Source of the DNA: Girardinichthys multiradiatus
Lineage: Eukaryota > Chordata > Actinopteri > Cyprinodontiformes > Goodeidae
Reading direction: 5' to 3'
DNA length: 64,000 nt
NCBI RefSeq assembly: GCF_021462225.1
Contig: NC_061797.1
Span: forward strand, 21,475,093 to 21,539,092
Of this stretch, positions 50,581 to 64,000 are shown in pieces. Made by a program: the position numbers and the translations under genes. A model generated the notes under the pieces. It saw only the letters and a program-made list of their open reading frames with translations, was not told where the DNA came from and made no database searches. The first letter of the stretch is position 1. The number at the start of each line of letters is the position of its first letter.

Positions 50581-50596
50581 TATATACCTACATAAA

Positions 50597-52205
<1,609 letters not shown>

Positions 52206-53396
52206 TGTTGTGATTATTAATCTGAGAATATTATTTAATATTTAATATTAATATTTTAATATTTTATCAAATAATATTTCGGTCTATTAAGGGTGGTCCT
52301 GTGAATATCAGCCCAGTAAGGCAATGGTATTAGGACAAAATAGAAAGGTGTGAGATGAGCTCTGACATTATTGAACAGCATAAACTCAACACACACATGG
52401 AATGAATTCACACAATTTCTTAAAATACAAGAATTTATTAACAAAAATAAGTCAACGCAAAGTCAAACATATTTCAATCAACAAACTCTTTACTATGCTA
52501 AAACAATCCAACTAAACTACCAAACAGAATTAAAGAATTAGGAAGACTAATAGGCTATGTACAATATAAACAAGTTAAAGATGATTGAGAACCATGACCA
52601 AAAGAGTGATGCAACATTACCATGCAATGTTTATGTTTGAGAACCAATGATTATCTTGAAGAATCTGGATGTGAAGTTAAGTTAGTCTTGGAACTAACTT
52701 AGGCAATAATCAGCAAACGTTTAGACAACCATTCACAATGCAAGATCAGATAAAATATTATTTTCATAAAATAATGTTTTAAATAATGTTCTGCTGAATA
52801 AAACCAACCTTCTGGATGACCATTTCTCAATGGTGTCTAATTAGCTGCCTTTATTTATTGAAATAATATTTGAAGAAATATTATTAAGAGTGTATTTTGG
52901 AAAAGAGCCACATCTTTCTGGAGAAAAGGGGCTTAATGGTGTTTACTTAGTTATCAAATCTAGTAAAAAATGTTCAGGGACTATTATTCACTAGCTTGAA
53001 ACTAACAAACTTTCTGGTAAATACTCTTTAGTAGCAAGCACGTGTTCTTACTGGTTAGCATTTGAGCTAACAAAAGAAACTAATAACTTAGCACCAGCAT
53101 CAAAACATACCTTTAAAATACCGTTAATAAAAGGGTTAAAATGCATTAGCGCAGACAGCGCGTTATGATCAATCTTCTGTTTAAAATCACCCTTCAAGTA
53201 AAGTTTGTCTTAACTTTAAAAACATACAAAGAAAACAACCTGAACACGTGTGCTGCAGATAGTCTGCTAGCACCAAGATAGCTGAGTTCAACACAAACAA
53301 AACTTCAGAAAATGAAAAACGTTTAGATCATTTCATTCTAAATCTGTCTCTGCCCAAAACACCTAACCTCATGAACCGTGGTGAGTAACAAAAGGG

Positions 53397-53398
<2 letters not shown>
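52206..53398 (-). mobile_element. truncated LTR, copy A of the 59161-62072 family
   Basis: It starts TGTTGTGATTATTAATCTG and is collinear with the LTR at 59161-62072 for about 1.19 kb. Shared words include TAATATTTCGGTCTATTAAG, ACAATTTCTTAAAATACAAG, AAAGAGTGATGCAACATTAC and TCTGCCCAAAACAC. It ends at a TA array, and the last third of the LTR is missing. It lacks the Tc1 that sits in the other copy, so the interrupted site is intact here (about 53335-53352). No coding sequence. Confidence 0.8.

Positions 53399-53491
<93 letters not shown>
53399..53491. repeat. (TA)n microsatellite at an LTR/LINE junction
   Basis: About 92 bases of pure TA joining the truncated LTR to a LINE 3' fragment. Confidence 0.95.
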
Positions 53492-53492
<1 letters not shown>

Positions 53493-53866
53493 CCGTAACC
53501 CAGGTCTAGGGTCAGGAAAAGGGCAGCTAACATCTCTGCAGATTCCACACATCCTGCAAACAACCTGTTTACACTCCTACCTTCAGACAATTTCTTTCCC
53601 CAGGCTCTCTCTGATGAATACAATGAACACCTTACAGCCTTATTAATTAGCTACTCCACTGTGAAACAAATAAGCATATTGTACTATTACAGCCTGCCTC
53701 TATTCCTAAAAATGACTGCCCATCCTCTACCCATATCTTTTATTGTATTTCCTCTAAAGTTTTTTTATATTTATACTTACTATCTCCACAGTGTGAGCAT
53801 GTTAAGGTGAAGACAAATTCCATGTTTTGCGCACAATCTTGTTCAATAAAGCTGGTTCTGATTCCG
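53492..53866 (+). pseudogene. LINE 3' end (Rex/CR1-like), internally deleted
   Basis: Plus-strand frame words AANISADSTHPANNLFTLLPS and then NFFPQA correspond to the extreme C-terminus of teleost CR1-group reverse transcriptases; a stretch between them is deleted. The 3' end CAATAAAGCTGGTTCTGATTC (53843-53863) is the usual tail of these LINEs. Stops follow soon after NFFPQA. Everything upstream of the C-terminus is absent. Confidence 0.75.
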
Positions 53867-55409
53867 AAATTATTCAAATGATAGATTAATAAAGCAATGA
53901 TGTGTGACATTTTAGATTGTAACAATAAAAGTATTGTGGTGATGTCATCATTTTTATTTTTTACTATAGCTGTAAATAAGTGTTTTCTTCCCAATGCTGA
54001 CTAATGCTGACCTTTCCAAAATAAATTCAGATGAGCTATAATTTCTTTCTGATTGGAGTAATATCATTTCTGCTGACTTTATATTAAACTAACATTTCCA
54101 CAGATTGCAGAACACCTAATTTTTTTACTGTGCACATTTAATCCCAGGGGCAGTTTTCCAATCCTAAATTAAATAATTAGTTTTTGTGTGAAAGATGTAG
54201 ATGTTGACAATATTTTTATTCTTTTACCAATAAGCAAATGCATTTGAGCGCTACTGGATGTATCTGAGATAAACATTTGAAATAATATTGTAAATTCAAA
54301 CAGAACGTAATAAAAGCACACCATTCAAAATCCATGGAATTGCCAGCGTACAAAAATTTCAAGGAGAGCATCTAATCAGTGACTATCCTTCTGGTAGGAA
54401 CCTCTGAACTTTTTTTTGAAAGCCTTATCAGCTGAAAACTCTTATCTGCGTGACTCTATTGATCAGTCGGTGCTCTAACCGAGGTGTATATGGAATGGCA
54501 CTCAAAGAACAGGAAGGCACTGCTTGTATCTACAGTACCGATACCCGCGTGTCATCTCTGAAGTACAGATGGGCATCAGCTGTCTGTCTTATCCTTTTGT
54601 TATATGCTCTTCCTCCTTTTTCACCCTGCCTACAGGCTGAGACTTAATAAAGTTGGGAAAAAGCTTCTTAAATGTGGAGGAGAGGAAGAAATTCACTTCT
54701 ATTGTCCAATTGAGAATACTCAACAAAATGACTAACGTTTTATAACGTATCGTCATCTTTAATAAATCAAATGTCCATCGTTTTCTGAATTGCAGCTGAC
54801 ACGTTCCTTCTGTGACTCTTAATCTTATAAGCATATTACAGAGAATGTGCCTGAACCAATTACACATGATGAGAAAAGGATGTATGTATTCTATCTTGTT
54901 GCATTACAAATCTAATTCTTCACACAAATCATTTACATGTGACCCCTGTCTCACCTCGTACGTTTTGCTATACGAGGTTCATGGTCCCTTGACACTATGA
55001 CGCGTCACTAAACATATTACATTTCAACTTGACAGACTAATATTTAGAAAAGTTAATTTACAGGTGTCACACATGACATGCATTTGGTTGAACTCAGAGA
55101 ACCACACAAGCTCCGGCATTAGGAGAACATTTTCTAATAATTTAGCAGATGGAGATGTGCAAACAGAACTATGACAGACACTCCAGGGACAGACATTTCT
55201 GGCAATCAGTCTGTATTCTGGATATTCTGGACTTTTTGGCATCTTCAAAAGGATTACGGATAATCAAACAAGAATATTAATATTTAAAAAAATCCTCTTT
55301 TTATCTTTTACCACATCAATTTTTTCAACAAATAACAGGTTACATTATCACTCAAATCTACCATTAAATAAATAAAGAACAGGTTTTTTTTTGTCTTGAA
55401 ACTGGCTTA
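53867..55409. other. unannotated interval
   Basis: AT-rich sequence without recognised repeats or supported coding frames. Confidence 0.5.
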
Positions 55410-55454
55410 TTACAAGTGTATTTGTCGAATGTAGTTCGACAAATACACTTGTAA
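55410..55454. repeat. perfect 20-bp-arm hairpin, 5-base loop
   Basis: The left arm 55410-55429 reads TTACAAGTGTATTTGTCGAA. The loop is TGTAG, and the right arm 55435-55454 is the exact reverse complement. There is no T run after it and no transposon end, so neither a terminator nor a MITE end is indicated. Confidence 0.95.
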
Positions 55455-55753
55455 AATCCTTGAAAATCCTTGTGTGAACTGCTTGCCCTTCATTTGTACA
55501 TTTATTTCATTTGAAGCCATAATCCCAGTGATCACAAAATCTCATGTTCCTTTGCACTTCCTTATGATATATTCAACAAATCTGATATTGACCAAGAGCT
55601 CTTTCATTTGCCACAATCCAGAGGTCTACTCAAACTGAGCAGAGTGGATGAGCTCTTGTCACAGTTAGTACATGGGCCTGAATAATAGAGTTAAAACAAA
55701 GAGAAAAAGCAGCACAGTAAGGAGACATTTTCCCTTCATTATAATACCATACA
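55455..55753. other. unannotated short interval
   Basis: Nothing recognised between the hairpin and the L2 3' end. Confidence 0.5.
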
Positions 55754-56235
55754 AACTTTATTTATAAAGTGCTTTAAAACAACCACAGTTGAAACAAGGT
55801 GCTGCACATATAACTGCAAACCATAAACATACATTAAAAGAAAAAAAAACAAACATATAGATATGGCATAAATTCAATAAAACACTAAACACAATGAAAC
55901 CGTGTAAAATAAACAAGGTCAAGCAAAGTCTGATGTTGAAAGCCAAAGAATAAAAGTGAATTTAAGACAGTTTCTAAAAGTAGGCAGTGAAGGAGCCTTT
56001 CTAATTTGCAGGGGCAGGTTGTTCCACAATTGAGGATTAACAACAGAGAAGGCCCTCCGAGCTTCCTCCTAGACCTTGGCACTGGCAGAAGCTGCTGTTT
56101 GGCCGACTGAAGTACTGAGAAGGTAAGTAGTGATGAAGAAGCTCAGATAGGTTCATCGGGGCAAGACCACTGAAACCTTTAAAAATCAAAATAAGAATTT
56201 TAAAATGAACTTTAAAAAACACAGGCCAGAGCAGG
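55754..56235 (-). pseudogene. L2-type LINE 3' end
   Basis: On the minus strand, 56222 downward encodes KILILIFKGFSGLAPMNLSE, equivalent to the FKALNGLAPPYLAELL segment at the C-terminus of teleost L2-like LINEs. A remnant of the LWNNLPL segment (CGTTCPCKLE-type, decayed) follows. The 3' end is AAAGCACTTTATAAATAAAG (complement at 55757-55776). Several stops and frameshifts are present. The copy is strongly 5'-truncated, as is normal for LINE insertions. It is not contiguous with the L2 fragment at 44.6-45.5 kb. Confidence 0.75.
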
Positions 56236-57199
56236 GGTGATGCGTTCTGTTTTGCTTTTAAGAGATTCTTTGCGAGGAAAACCTTCGGAAAAACAATTAT
56301 AGTTCATCATTTCTGAATTGTTTATCAAAATAACTTGAGATTTTAAAACCAGCAGAGCCTATCAAAGCAATTATTTCCTCAAGCTTGCCACACTTGACAT
56401 GACAATACAGAAAAACCAATATCATTTTAAACCTTAGCTCTTACAATTAATAATGGTCTCTCTGGAATGCACGCCTGAAGAGTACTCTGCCCCACAGGGG
56501 ACAAGCATATGTAATTATTCTTCTTAATTAGTGATCTAAAAGTAGAACTGATTAAGTTGTGAGATGGGACTTTGACTAATTCAATTTGGGCCACACTTAG
56601 CATCAGTTTTTATTTTCAGGCCACTAACTGAAAATAACAATTCCTGCTGTGCACCCAAGAAAACAAAAGCACAGAGACTGTTAGATTTTATGTCTGCGAT
56701 TCAAGTAGGTGATCAGACTGTTCATCAGCCACAGTTACACAGCTAAATTGGGCTATGCTCTTTCTCAGATACAGGATAAGGGTTTGGTTTGTTTAGTGAA
56801 CGTGCCACCATTGTAATTCAGACCTGACCAACCACCATCACACTTTATGTTGCAGTGTAATTATTTGATTATCATCTCTTAGAAAAAGCCTTTAATTTAT
56901 ATTAGATTTAATAAACAACAGGGTAATTAATCAGTTTGAAAGCTCAGTGTTTATCAGTTCTGATTGAAAATGTCTGTGTTACTATATTTATAAAGGCTCA
57001 AGAAAATATTTGTTCAGAGAATGTTTTTCAAATTCCCTCTGTCAGACATCACCTACTGCTTCTGACATAGTTTAGGTCTTATCTAATCAATAGACCTTCA
57101 CCATTAAAAATGTTCTTGCTAATGTCAAGTGTTTGTAAAGCAATGGCTTGAAAATAGAGATTTTGGCCAATTCAAATTTCTCTTATAACTATAATGTTG
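56236..57199. other. unannotated interval
   Basis: No recognised element or gene. Confidence 0.5.
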
Positions 57200-57922
57200 G
57201 GAAATACATACAGAAATAAATAAATGCTCAATAAATAAACAAGCATGTGATTAAATACACAAAAATCCAGTAATACAGTAATAAATAAATGTAGGCATTA
57301 ATTAGCTTCTTTATTTATTTACCTTTGTAATAATTACCTTATTTATTTATTTATTATCCATTACAATTTCCAACTTGACTCTGAAACTACAGACAGCAAG
57401 CCAAGCACACAGACCCGCTCCAAGCACCCACGGTGCATCCCATCCCCCACCACAAAGCACGACGTGACGGCAAGGCAACGACCTCATCTTCCCGGTATCC
57501 GACATCCGACGGTGTCCAACCTCTTAAGGGGAGCTGCTAATAGACCGGAGGTCGGACACCGAATGTCTGCCTGCCGAGTTTGCCATTGCTAAATGCTTTT
57601 TGGTGGGGAAAAGCCATGCAGATTCGAGCTATGCAGGCTAAAGCTAACCAGTCAATGAGCAGATGTTGATGCCCGAAAACAATGAGGCAGAAATGCTTGC
57701 GAAAATGTAATAAGCACAGGTATAAATAAATATTATCGAAAAAATAAATGAGGAAAAAAAATTAAATACAGAAGAAAAATTAAACCTACAGGACATGTAA
57801 AAAAACTCTATTTGTTTACTGTATTTTCTGTGTATTTAATCAAATACTTATTTATTTATTCTTTTATTAGTCATTTATTTATTTTTGTTTATATTCTTAA
57901 TTATGAAAGGATTGGTCCTCCA
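57200..57922 (-). mobile_element. MITE-like repeat, copy 2
   Basis: The right end GGATTGGTCCTCCA (57909-57922) is the complement of the left end of the copy at 42895. The left part repeats AAATAAATGCTCAATAAATA and GATTAAATACACA, also present (inverted) near the right, so the two sides form long imperfect inverted repeats around a CpG-rich core at about 57400-57570. The core has its own stem (CGGTGTCCAACCTC against GAGGTCGGACACCG). No coding frame. The left terminal bases appear lost. Confidence 0.65.
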
Positions 57923-58188
57923 TAAGCACATCACCTTTAAAATGACAGTTTGATTACTAAATTGGGGCTGTCAGCAACCTACCCATTTGTGTATAAAGAT
58001 GGGGTCAAAATTCACACTAGTTATTCCACACAGTGTGAAAACTCAGTGCTAAATTTTACAAGATGTTTACTGCTTTGTATCTGAAAATATATTGACAAAA
58101 AATACTTCTCTTTCAGTCTATTTTATCTGTTTTTAACAAATGCTGATCTTTCATACACATACAAAATTTTATTGTGAAGCAATGTATT

Positions 58189-58612
58189 TGTCATGGTATG
58201 ACATCCATGGACTTGGTTTGTGTTTTGTGTTAACTGTGCTCAGGTCTATGTTTTCCTTTATTGTTAATTAGTTCCACCTGTCCCTTATGCCTCCATGTCT
58301 CCTTGCCACACCTTTTCTTAGTTCCAGTGATTACCTGCTTTTGTTTTACTCCCTGTATATTAGTTGGTCTGTGTTCTTTGTTCCCTGCTGGTTCCTCTGT
58401 CACTATTCCTCGTTCACTACCCCTGTTTATGCTCAGTTTTGCTACGTTACAGAACTGTGAACACATGTAAGTTTTTGGCTCGACTCATGTTTGTACATGC
58501 TGGATTATGTTACGTTTTGGAGACCTTTAATTAAAGAGAAGCCTTTCTCTCATCATGCGGCTGCCAAGCTCTTATCTGCACTTTGGTCCGATCCAAACCC
58601 AGGAACATGATA
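58189..58612 (+). mobile_element. solo LTR, 424 bp, 5-bp target duplication
   Basis: It starts TGTCATGGTATG and ends GGAACATGATA, where the final CA appears mutated to TA. The duplication GTATT lies at 58184-58188 and 58613-58617. It has a TTTAATTAAAG polyadenylation-type signal at about 58526-58536. The following part, GCGGCTGCCAAGCTCTTATC and TGCACTTTGGTCCGATCC, is related to the same part of the LTR at 20188-20893. No internal genes flank it. Confidence 0.8.
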
Positions 58613-58617
58613 GTATT

Positions 58618-59156
58618 TCATAAAAGGTTACTTAATTTTCAGTAACTGATTATATGTGTACATGATTGTTAACCCTTTTTTCTGCCCATAAAACCTCCTT
58701 AGTTTTGATTGTGTGAAAACCTGTCAAACATGGCTTGTTGAGTTTTGAATCGTGGAACAAAACCTTACTAAGGTGCACTGGTTACATTTTGCTTTCAGTA
58801 ATTTATAGTAATGAGGTGCTGAAAATTCATCTATGAATAGATTCTTCAAAATTTTGTCTGGACACACATTCTTTAAATTCTTTCTATGTCTAAGGACATA
58901 GAAGGTTCCCATTGCAGTCTTTATATTGCATGACATTATAAGATACAGTCTTCAATAAGGTGAATCAAGAAGCGATTTCTCCCAATGCCCCCTAAAATCT
59001 TTGAAAAAATAGTGTTCTGAAGAGCGGATTATAAAGTTATTTTTCCACAATATAGCACTTGTATATTCATTAAAACATGTATAGAGCAATTAATAAGATA
59101 AAAATACTTATACTTATTAAAACATTGCATATTTTGTTTAATTAAGATCTAATTAT
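58618..59156. other. unannotated interval
   Basis: AT-rich, no recognised feature. Confidence 0.5.
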
Positions 59157-60247
59157 CTATTGTTGTGATTATGAATATGAATATATTATTTAATATTCAT
59201 ACTTTAATATTTTATTAAATAATATTTCGGTCTGTTAAGGGTTGTCCTATGAATACCAGCCCAATAAGGTGGTCTTAGGACACAATTGAAAGGGAAAGGG
59301 ATGATCCAAGCTCTGACATTATTGAACAGAAAAACTCTGTGAACACACACAGAACAAATTCACACAATTTCTTAAAATACAAGAATTTATTAACAAAAAT
59401 CAACAAACTCTTTACTATGCAAAAACAATCCAACTAAACTACCAAGCAGAATGAAAGAATAAGGACGACTAATGGGCTATGTACAATGTAAACAAGCTGA
59501 TCAAAGATGGTTGAAAACCATGACCAAAAGAGTGATGCAACATTACCATGCAATGTTATTTATGTTTCAGAACCAAGGATTTTTTTGAAGAATCTGGAAT
59601 TGGAACTAACTTAGATAATAACTGGTATACCTTTAGACAACCATTCACAATGCAAGATCAGGTAAAATATTATTTTAATAAAATAATCTTTTGAAGAATG
59701 ATTCTGGATGACCAATTCTCAACGGTGTTTACTTAGCTGCCTTTATTTATTAAAATAATATTCAAAGAAATATTATTTTGAATAGCAACCGAATCTTTGA
59801 GAAATTGGCTTAATTGTGTTACTTAGTTATCAAATTTAGTAAAATAATATTTAGGGAAATATTGTTTTACTAGATTGAAAACTAACAACCCTTTTGGGTA
59901 AATAATCTTTAGTAGGCCAGGACGTGTTCTTAGCTGTTAGCTTATGGAGCTAACAAAAGAAGCTTATAGCTTATCATCTGTATCAAACATATACCTTTAA
60001 AATACCATTAATAAAAGGGTTAAAATGCATAAGCGTGGACGGCACGTTTTGGCTGATCTTCTGTGTTTAAAATCACCCTTTAAATAAAGTTTGTCTTAAC
60101 TTAAAAAAAACAAAAAACAAAGAACACACAAACTGAGCACATGTGCTGAGCAGATAATCTGCTAGCACAAAAATGGCTGAATTTTCAACATAAACAAAAC
60201 CAAACATCATGAAACAAAAAATATTTAGATTATTTCATTCTAAACTA

Positions 60248-61516
60248 CAGGGGTTGGACAATGAAACTGAAACACCTGTCATTTTAGTGTGGGAGGTTTC
60301 ATGGCTAAATTGGACCAGCCTGGTAGCCAGTCTTCATTGATTGCACATTCCACCAGTAAGAGCAGAGTGTGAAGGTTCAATTAGCAGCGTAAGAGCACAG
60401 TTTTGCTCAAAATATTGAAATGCACACAACATTATGGGTGACATACCAGAGTTCGGAGAGGACAAATTGTTGGTGCACGTGTTGCTGGCGCATCTGTGAC
60501 CAAAACAACAAGTCTTTGTGATGTATCAAGAGCCACGGTATCCAGGGTAATGTCAGCATACCACCAAGAAGGACGAACCACATCCAACAGGATTAACTGT
60601 CGACAGAAGAGGAAGCTGTCTGAAAGGGATGTTCAGGTGCTAACCCGGATTGTATCCAAAAAACATAAAACCACGGCTACCCAAATCACGGCAGAATTAA
60701 ATGTGCACCTCAACTCTCCTGTTTCCACCAGAACTGTCCGTCGGGAGCTCCACAGGGTCAATATACACGGCCGGGCTGCTATAGCCAAACCTTTGGTCAC
60801 TCATGCCAATGCCAAACGTCAGTTTCAATGGTGCAAGGAGCACAAATCTTGGGCTGTGGACAATGTGAAACATGTATTGTTCTCTGATGAGTCCACCTTT
60901 ACTGTTTTCCCCACATCGAGGAGAGTTACGGTGTGGAGAAGCCCCAAAGAAGCGTACCACCCAGACTGTTGCATGCCCAGAGTGAAGCATGGGGGTGGAT
61001 CAGTGATGGTTTGGTCTGCCATATCATGGCATTCCCTTGGCCCAATATTTGTGCTAGATGGGCGCGTCACTGCCAAGGACTACCAAACCATTCTTGAGGA
61101 CCATGTGCATCCAATGGTTCAAACATTGTATCCTGAAGGCAGTGCCGTGTATCAGGATGACAGTGCACCAATACACACAGCAAGACTGGTGAAAGATTGG
61201 TTTGATGAACATGAAAGTGAAGTTGAACATCTCCCATGGGCTGCACAGTCACCAGATCTAAATATTATTGAGCCACTTTGGGGTGTTTTGGAGGAGCGAG
61301 TCAGGAAACGTTTTCCTCCACCAGTATCACGTAGTGACCTGGCCACTATCCTGCAAGAAGAATGGCTTAAAATCCCTCTGACCACTGTGCAGGACTTGTA
61401 TATGTAATTCCCAAGATGAATTGACGCTGTATTGGCCGCAAAAGTAGACCCTACACCATACTAATAAATTATTGTGGTCTAAAACCAGGTGTTTCAGTTT
61501 CATTGTCCAACCCCTG
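60248..61516 (+). mobile_element. Tc1/mariner DD36E element, copy 2, inside the LTR
   Basis: A 1269-bp element flanked by TA at 60246-60247 and 61517-61518, with the same perfect 31-bp ends as the copy at 49310-50580. The two copies differ only at scattered bases and small indels. Its host LTR copy at 52.2 kb lacks it, so the insertion site is directly shown. Confidence 0.95.
60434..61454 (+). pseudogene. DD36E Tc1 transposase, N-terminal frameshift and C-terminal stop
   Basis: Met at 60434 aligns with the sister copy's start, but one base is missing at about 60454-60458 (GTTCGGAGAGG against GTTCAAAAGAGG). The frame is then open from before 60496 to 61404. It contains the helix-turn-helix words VSRATVSRVM, the first catalytic Asp in VLFSDESTF, the second in YQDDSAPIHT and the Glu in SPDLNIIEPLW, with 36 residues between the latter two. 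TAA at 61405-61407 replaces a Ser codon about 20 residues before the normal end. About 300 residues including the whole catalytic domain are therefore uninterrupted, but the usual start is out of frame. Confidence 0.92.
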
Positions 61517-62076
61517 TACTTCTCTCTGCCCAAAACACAACCTCTTACATGAACCGTGCTGAGGAAAAGTTGTCCTGGGTGACAAAGTTTCAGAAAGCAT
61601 CCACAGTGAACACAGGGTTAGTTTCTAGCTAACCTCCGTATTTGTGGGGTGGGGCGGCTCGTTCTGTCGGCTGGCCAAACTGCACGTTACTGCTGTAACC
61701 ATGGTGATACGGTCCCGTTGTCCTTCCTTCAGACCGGGAAAAACTGCTCCACTCAGTGTTGTAGAGACAGGGTCTAGCATGATCACATGATCGTATGACA
61801 CTCTTGGATCCAGTTTAAAGAGTTATGTCTATTTGGCTGAAAAGAGACATCAGCGTGCTGTGTTTCTCCATCCAGTTCCTCTGGGGACCTGCGTGGAAGA
61901 GGTCAGTTTGTTGCAAAAGCGGGGTTTTTATTCGGACAGTGACGTCACAGGAAGTCCGCTGTTACCCCTTTTCCTGGCTGTGCTGGAAGTAGGTAAATGC
62001 GATTTATTTTGAAAGTTCCAGAAAAGTTCATACTGGCCTTTCATTTTGTAACCCATGGCTGTGGTCCCAACACTAT

Positions 62077-64000
62077 TGCAAATTTAGAGTCAATTTAAAA
62101 GTGAGTGTGTACACACAAACACACAAGTGACACTTGAATGGATGTGATTCTAGTGTGAAGAAATAAAATATATAAAAAAGACACATTAAAAAATTTGTTT
62201 TTTAACTTATTACTTTTTCAGAAACTGCAACTTCATGTGGAGAGCATGACCCTTCTTGCTGCAAGTGAGCCAGTTACACATTAATGAATAATGAGCATGC
62301 ATCCAAAAATAGTTTATTAAATGAAAGAGACTGCTCAACAGCTGGCATTATTTTATAAAATCATAATTTTAATATAAATTGTCTACGCCATAAACGCAGT
62401 AACAGTTCACAATGTGGGTGGTTGCTTAAATCTATAATTGCGGGAAAGAGCTCTCAATGAACCAAAATTAACACATATTATGAATAAAGGAGCATTTTCC
62501 TGTTTATCAACAAGTTATATGGATTTTACATGTTTTTCTACTCTTCATCACTCTTCTGCTTTTGATTTCATACCTACTACAAACAGGTGATAAATGCTTT
62601 AAACTGGAACTGATATATAAATAAATTTAGCAACACTGTATGTAAGAGTTGAAAATAAGGTGAATATCAAAGCTTTGGCAGTGCTGCAGAACTATTTCCG
62701 GATGCTACTGGGACTGCAATGCACAGCACTCCTGGGAGTCACTCACTGAAGAAGAAAACAGTATATCTTTGGAAATTTCAAGAGTGTTATATGCATTTCT
62801 TTAATGCCTGTTGTTACACAGCAAGGAAATTATGTAATTTGGTTTATGAGAACTCACTGCTGAAAATGGAAGTTTAATCACACCTGTTGCAGCAAGCTTA
62901 CCTCTGTTATCAAATCCATCCATCAAACGGGATATCTTTTTTGCCAGCATGCCTCGGGAACAACATTATTCAATGTCATGTATTCGCTGATTAGCTGCAA
63001 AAGGCCAGTGCCTCCATGTAAAATGGTTGTTTTTGTCAATATATATATGGGTTTGTTTCACTCAGTTACTTTGAAAATGAAAGACCAAAGCAGTGGCTGC
63101 ATATGGGTGAAATAAAAAAAGATCTCTATACACTTCTCTGCAGAGGAATGGCAAAGAAAAAAAACATTTTTTTCTTCATTTTTTCACATTGAGTGACTCA
63201 ATTTCACGCTCCATTGGCATATCTGGGGTGATGCGCCATGAAATCAGTCCAATTTTGGGATTTCAGAGGAACAGTATTTTGAAACCTCCTGAGATATGTG
63301 GCCATATTACTCTCTCCACCTCTGGACAGATTACACCATTATGTGACAGTGGCAGAAGGTAAGACTGCGGTAATAAGACACTATGTTCTCTTTTTTAGCA
63401 AACTAGCTCCCAACAGTGCTCAGAGCCTGAGCACTGATCAAATCTAAAATGATTTATCTAAAGGCATCAGTTGATTTATAACTGATAAGTTCACTCGTTA
63501 TTTAACACTGCAGTCCTTTAGTACAGAAAAGTGAAACTCGGGTGTTCTTGTGGGTTTAGTTATGGTTTGTTGACATATAAATGTAGAAAATGAATAAATC
63601 TCAAAATGTATTTTGCAATGGCAATAAGCCATTGTGACTGTAGTTGTGATGAATACGCTTAATTGTAAGAGGCCAATTGCCATCAATAATACGTTGAAAA
63701 AAAAATCCCATACAGAAATTATCAAATGAATGTTTTATCCCAACATGAATATTATAAATGTTTAGCTAGAAAGGTTGATCGAGCTTTACCATTGCTTGAG
63801 ACAGCAGATTCAGACTTTGTCTGACTGTAATGTTTTCTCTTCAGACATTTTAACTGGTATCCATTTCTCATTTTGATAATTAGTAAATTACCAGTTGTAA
63901 TTTTCTGGCAGCTTTCCATACAGAAAGAAAACACCTAAAGTGTAGTACAGTTTGGATTTTATGCAATTATTAAAATATTCACACTTATTAAAAATGTTTT
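62077..64000. other. unannotated interval to the window end
   Basis: AT-rich sequence with only short frames. The part at about 62680-63430 is non-repetitive and less AT-biased; it could include conserved non-coding sequence, without proof here. Confidence 0.45.

Larger units (their letters stand above)
59161..62072 (-). mobile_element. long solo LTR (about 1.64 kb) with 4-bp duplication, copy B
   Basis: It starts TGTTGTGATTATG and ends GGTCCCAACA, giving TG...CA with inverted TGTTG termini. CTAT is repeated at 59157-59160 and 62073-62076. After removing the Tc1 (60248-61516 and one TA) about 1.64 kb remains. The left 1.1 kb matches the truncated copy A. On the minus strand TTAATAAATTC (about 59385-59395 complement) could be the polyadenylation signal, giving minus orientation. 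No protein-coding region is seen. A retrovirus-like or gypsy LTR is the best reading of the 4-bp duplication; a non-autonomous DNA element cannot be fully excluded. Confidence 0.7.

Overview
This looks like an AT-rich, intergenic or intronic stretch of a ray-finned (teleost) fish genome. I found no host protein-coding gene, tRNA, rRNA or CRISPR array that I can support. Nearly all recognisable content is transposable-element DNA of families typical of teleosts: several Tc1/mariner lineages, piggyBac, PIF/Harbinger, CR1/L2-type LINEs, tRNA-derived SINEs and retroviral or gypsy-type solo LTRs, together with long (TA)n arrays. Every transposase or reverse transcriptase reading frame seen is broken.

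Layout. 1-9 kb: a tRNA-SINE with an 11-bp target duplication (345-546), a compound TA/GA array with inverted and direct copies of one unit (1206-2173), unannotated DNA, a TA array, and an old Tc1 relic (about 8730-9298). 15-18 kb: an internally deleted Tc1 (15226-16080) and a Sleeping Beauty-like relic (about 17420-18200). 20-21 kb: a degenerate tandem repeat split by a probable solo LTR. 26.9 kb: a perfect 40-bp-arm hairpin. 30-33.7 kb: a tRNA-SINE with a 13-bp duplication abutting an almost full-length CR1-group LINE. 35-40 kb: a three-level nest, in which a piggyBac element carries a 689-bp solo LTR, which in turn carries a 1610-bp Tc1 with 200-bp inverted repeats. 42-46.5 kb: SINE, MITE, L2 fragment and a 759-bp PIF/Harbinger-type element with TTA duplications. 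49.3-53.9 kb: a mosaic of a DD36E Tc1, two truncated Tc1 elements, a truncated LTR and a LINE tail, with TA arrays at two of the junctions. 55-62 kb: a 20-bp perfect hairpin, an L2 3' end, a second MITE copy, a small solo LTR with a 5-bp duplication, and a long solo LTR with a 4-bp duplication that carries a second DD36E Tc1.

The window is most informative as a record of insertion order. The nests, target duplications and an empty/filled site pair (the LTRs at 52.2 kb and 59.2 kb) order many of the events. No functional multi-gene system was found. The most unusual sequence structures are the two perfect hairpins (26941-27028 and 55410-55454), and the two DD36E copies, whose disabling lesions lie at different places. 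Intervals without calls are listed explicitly; some may hold conserved non-coding elements, which cannot be judged from one sequence.
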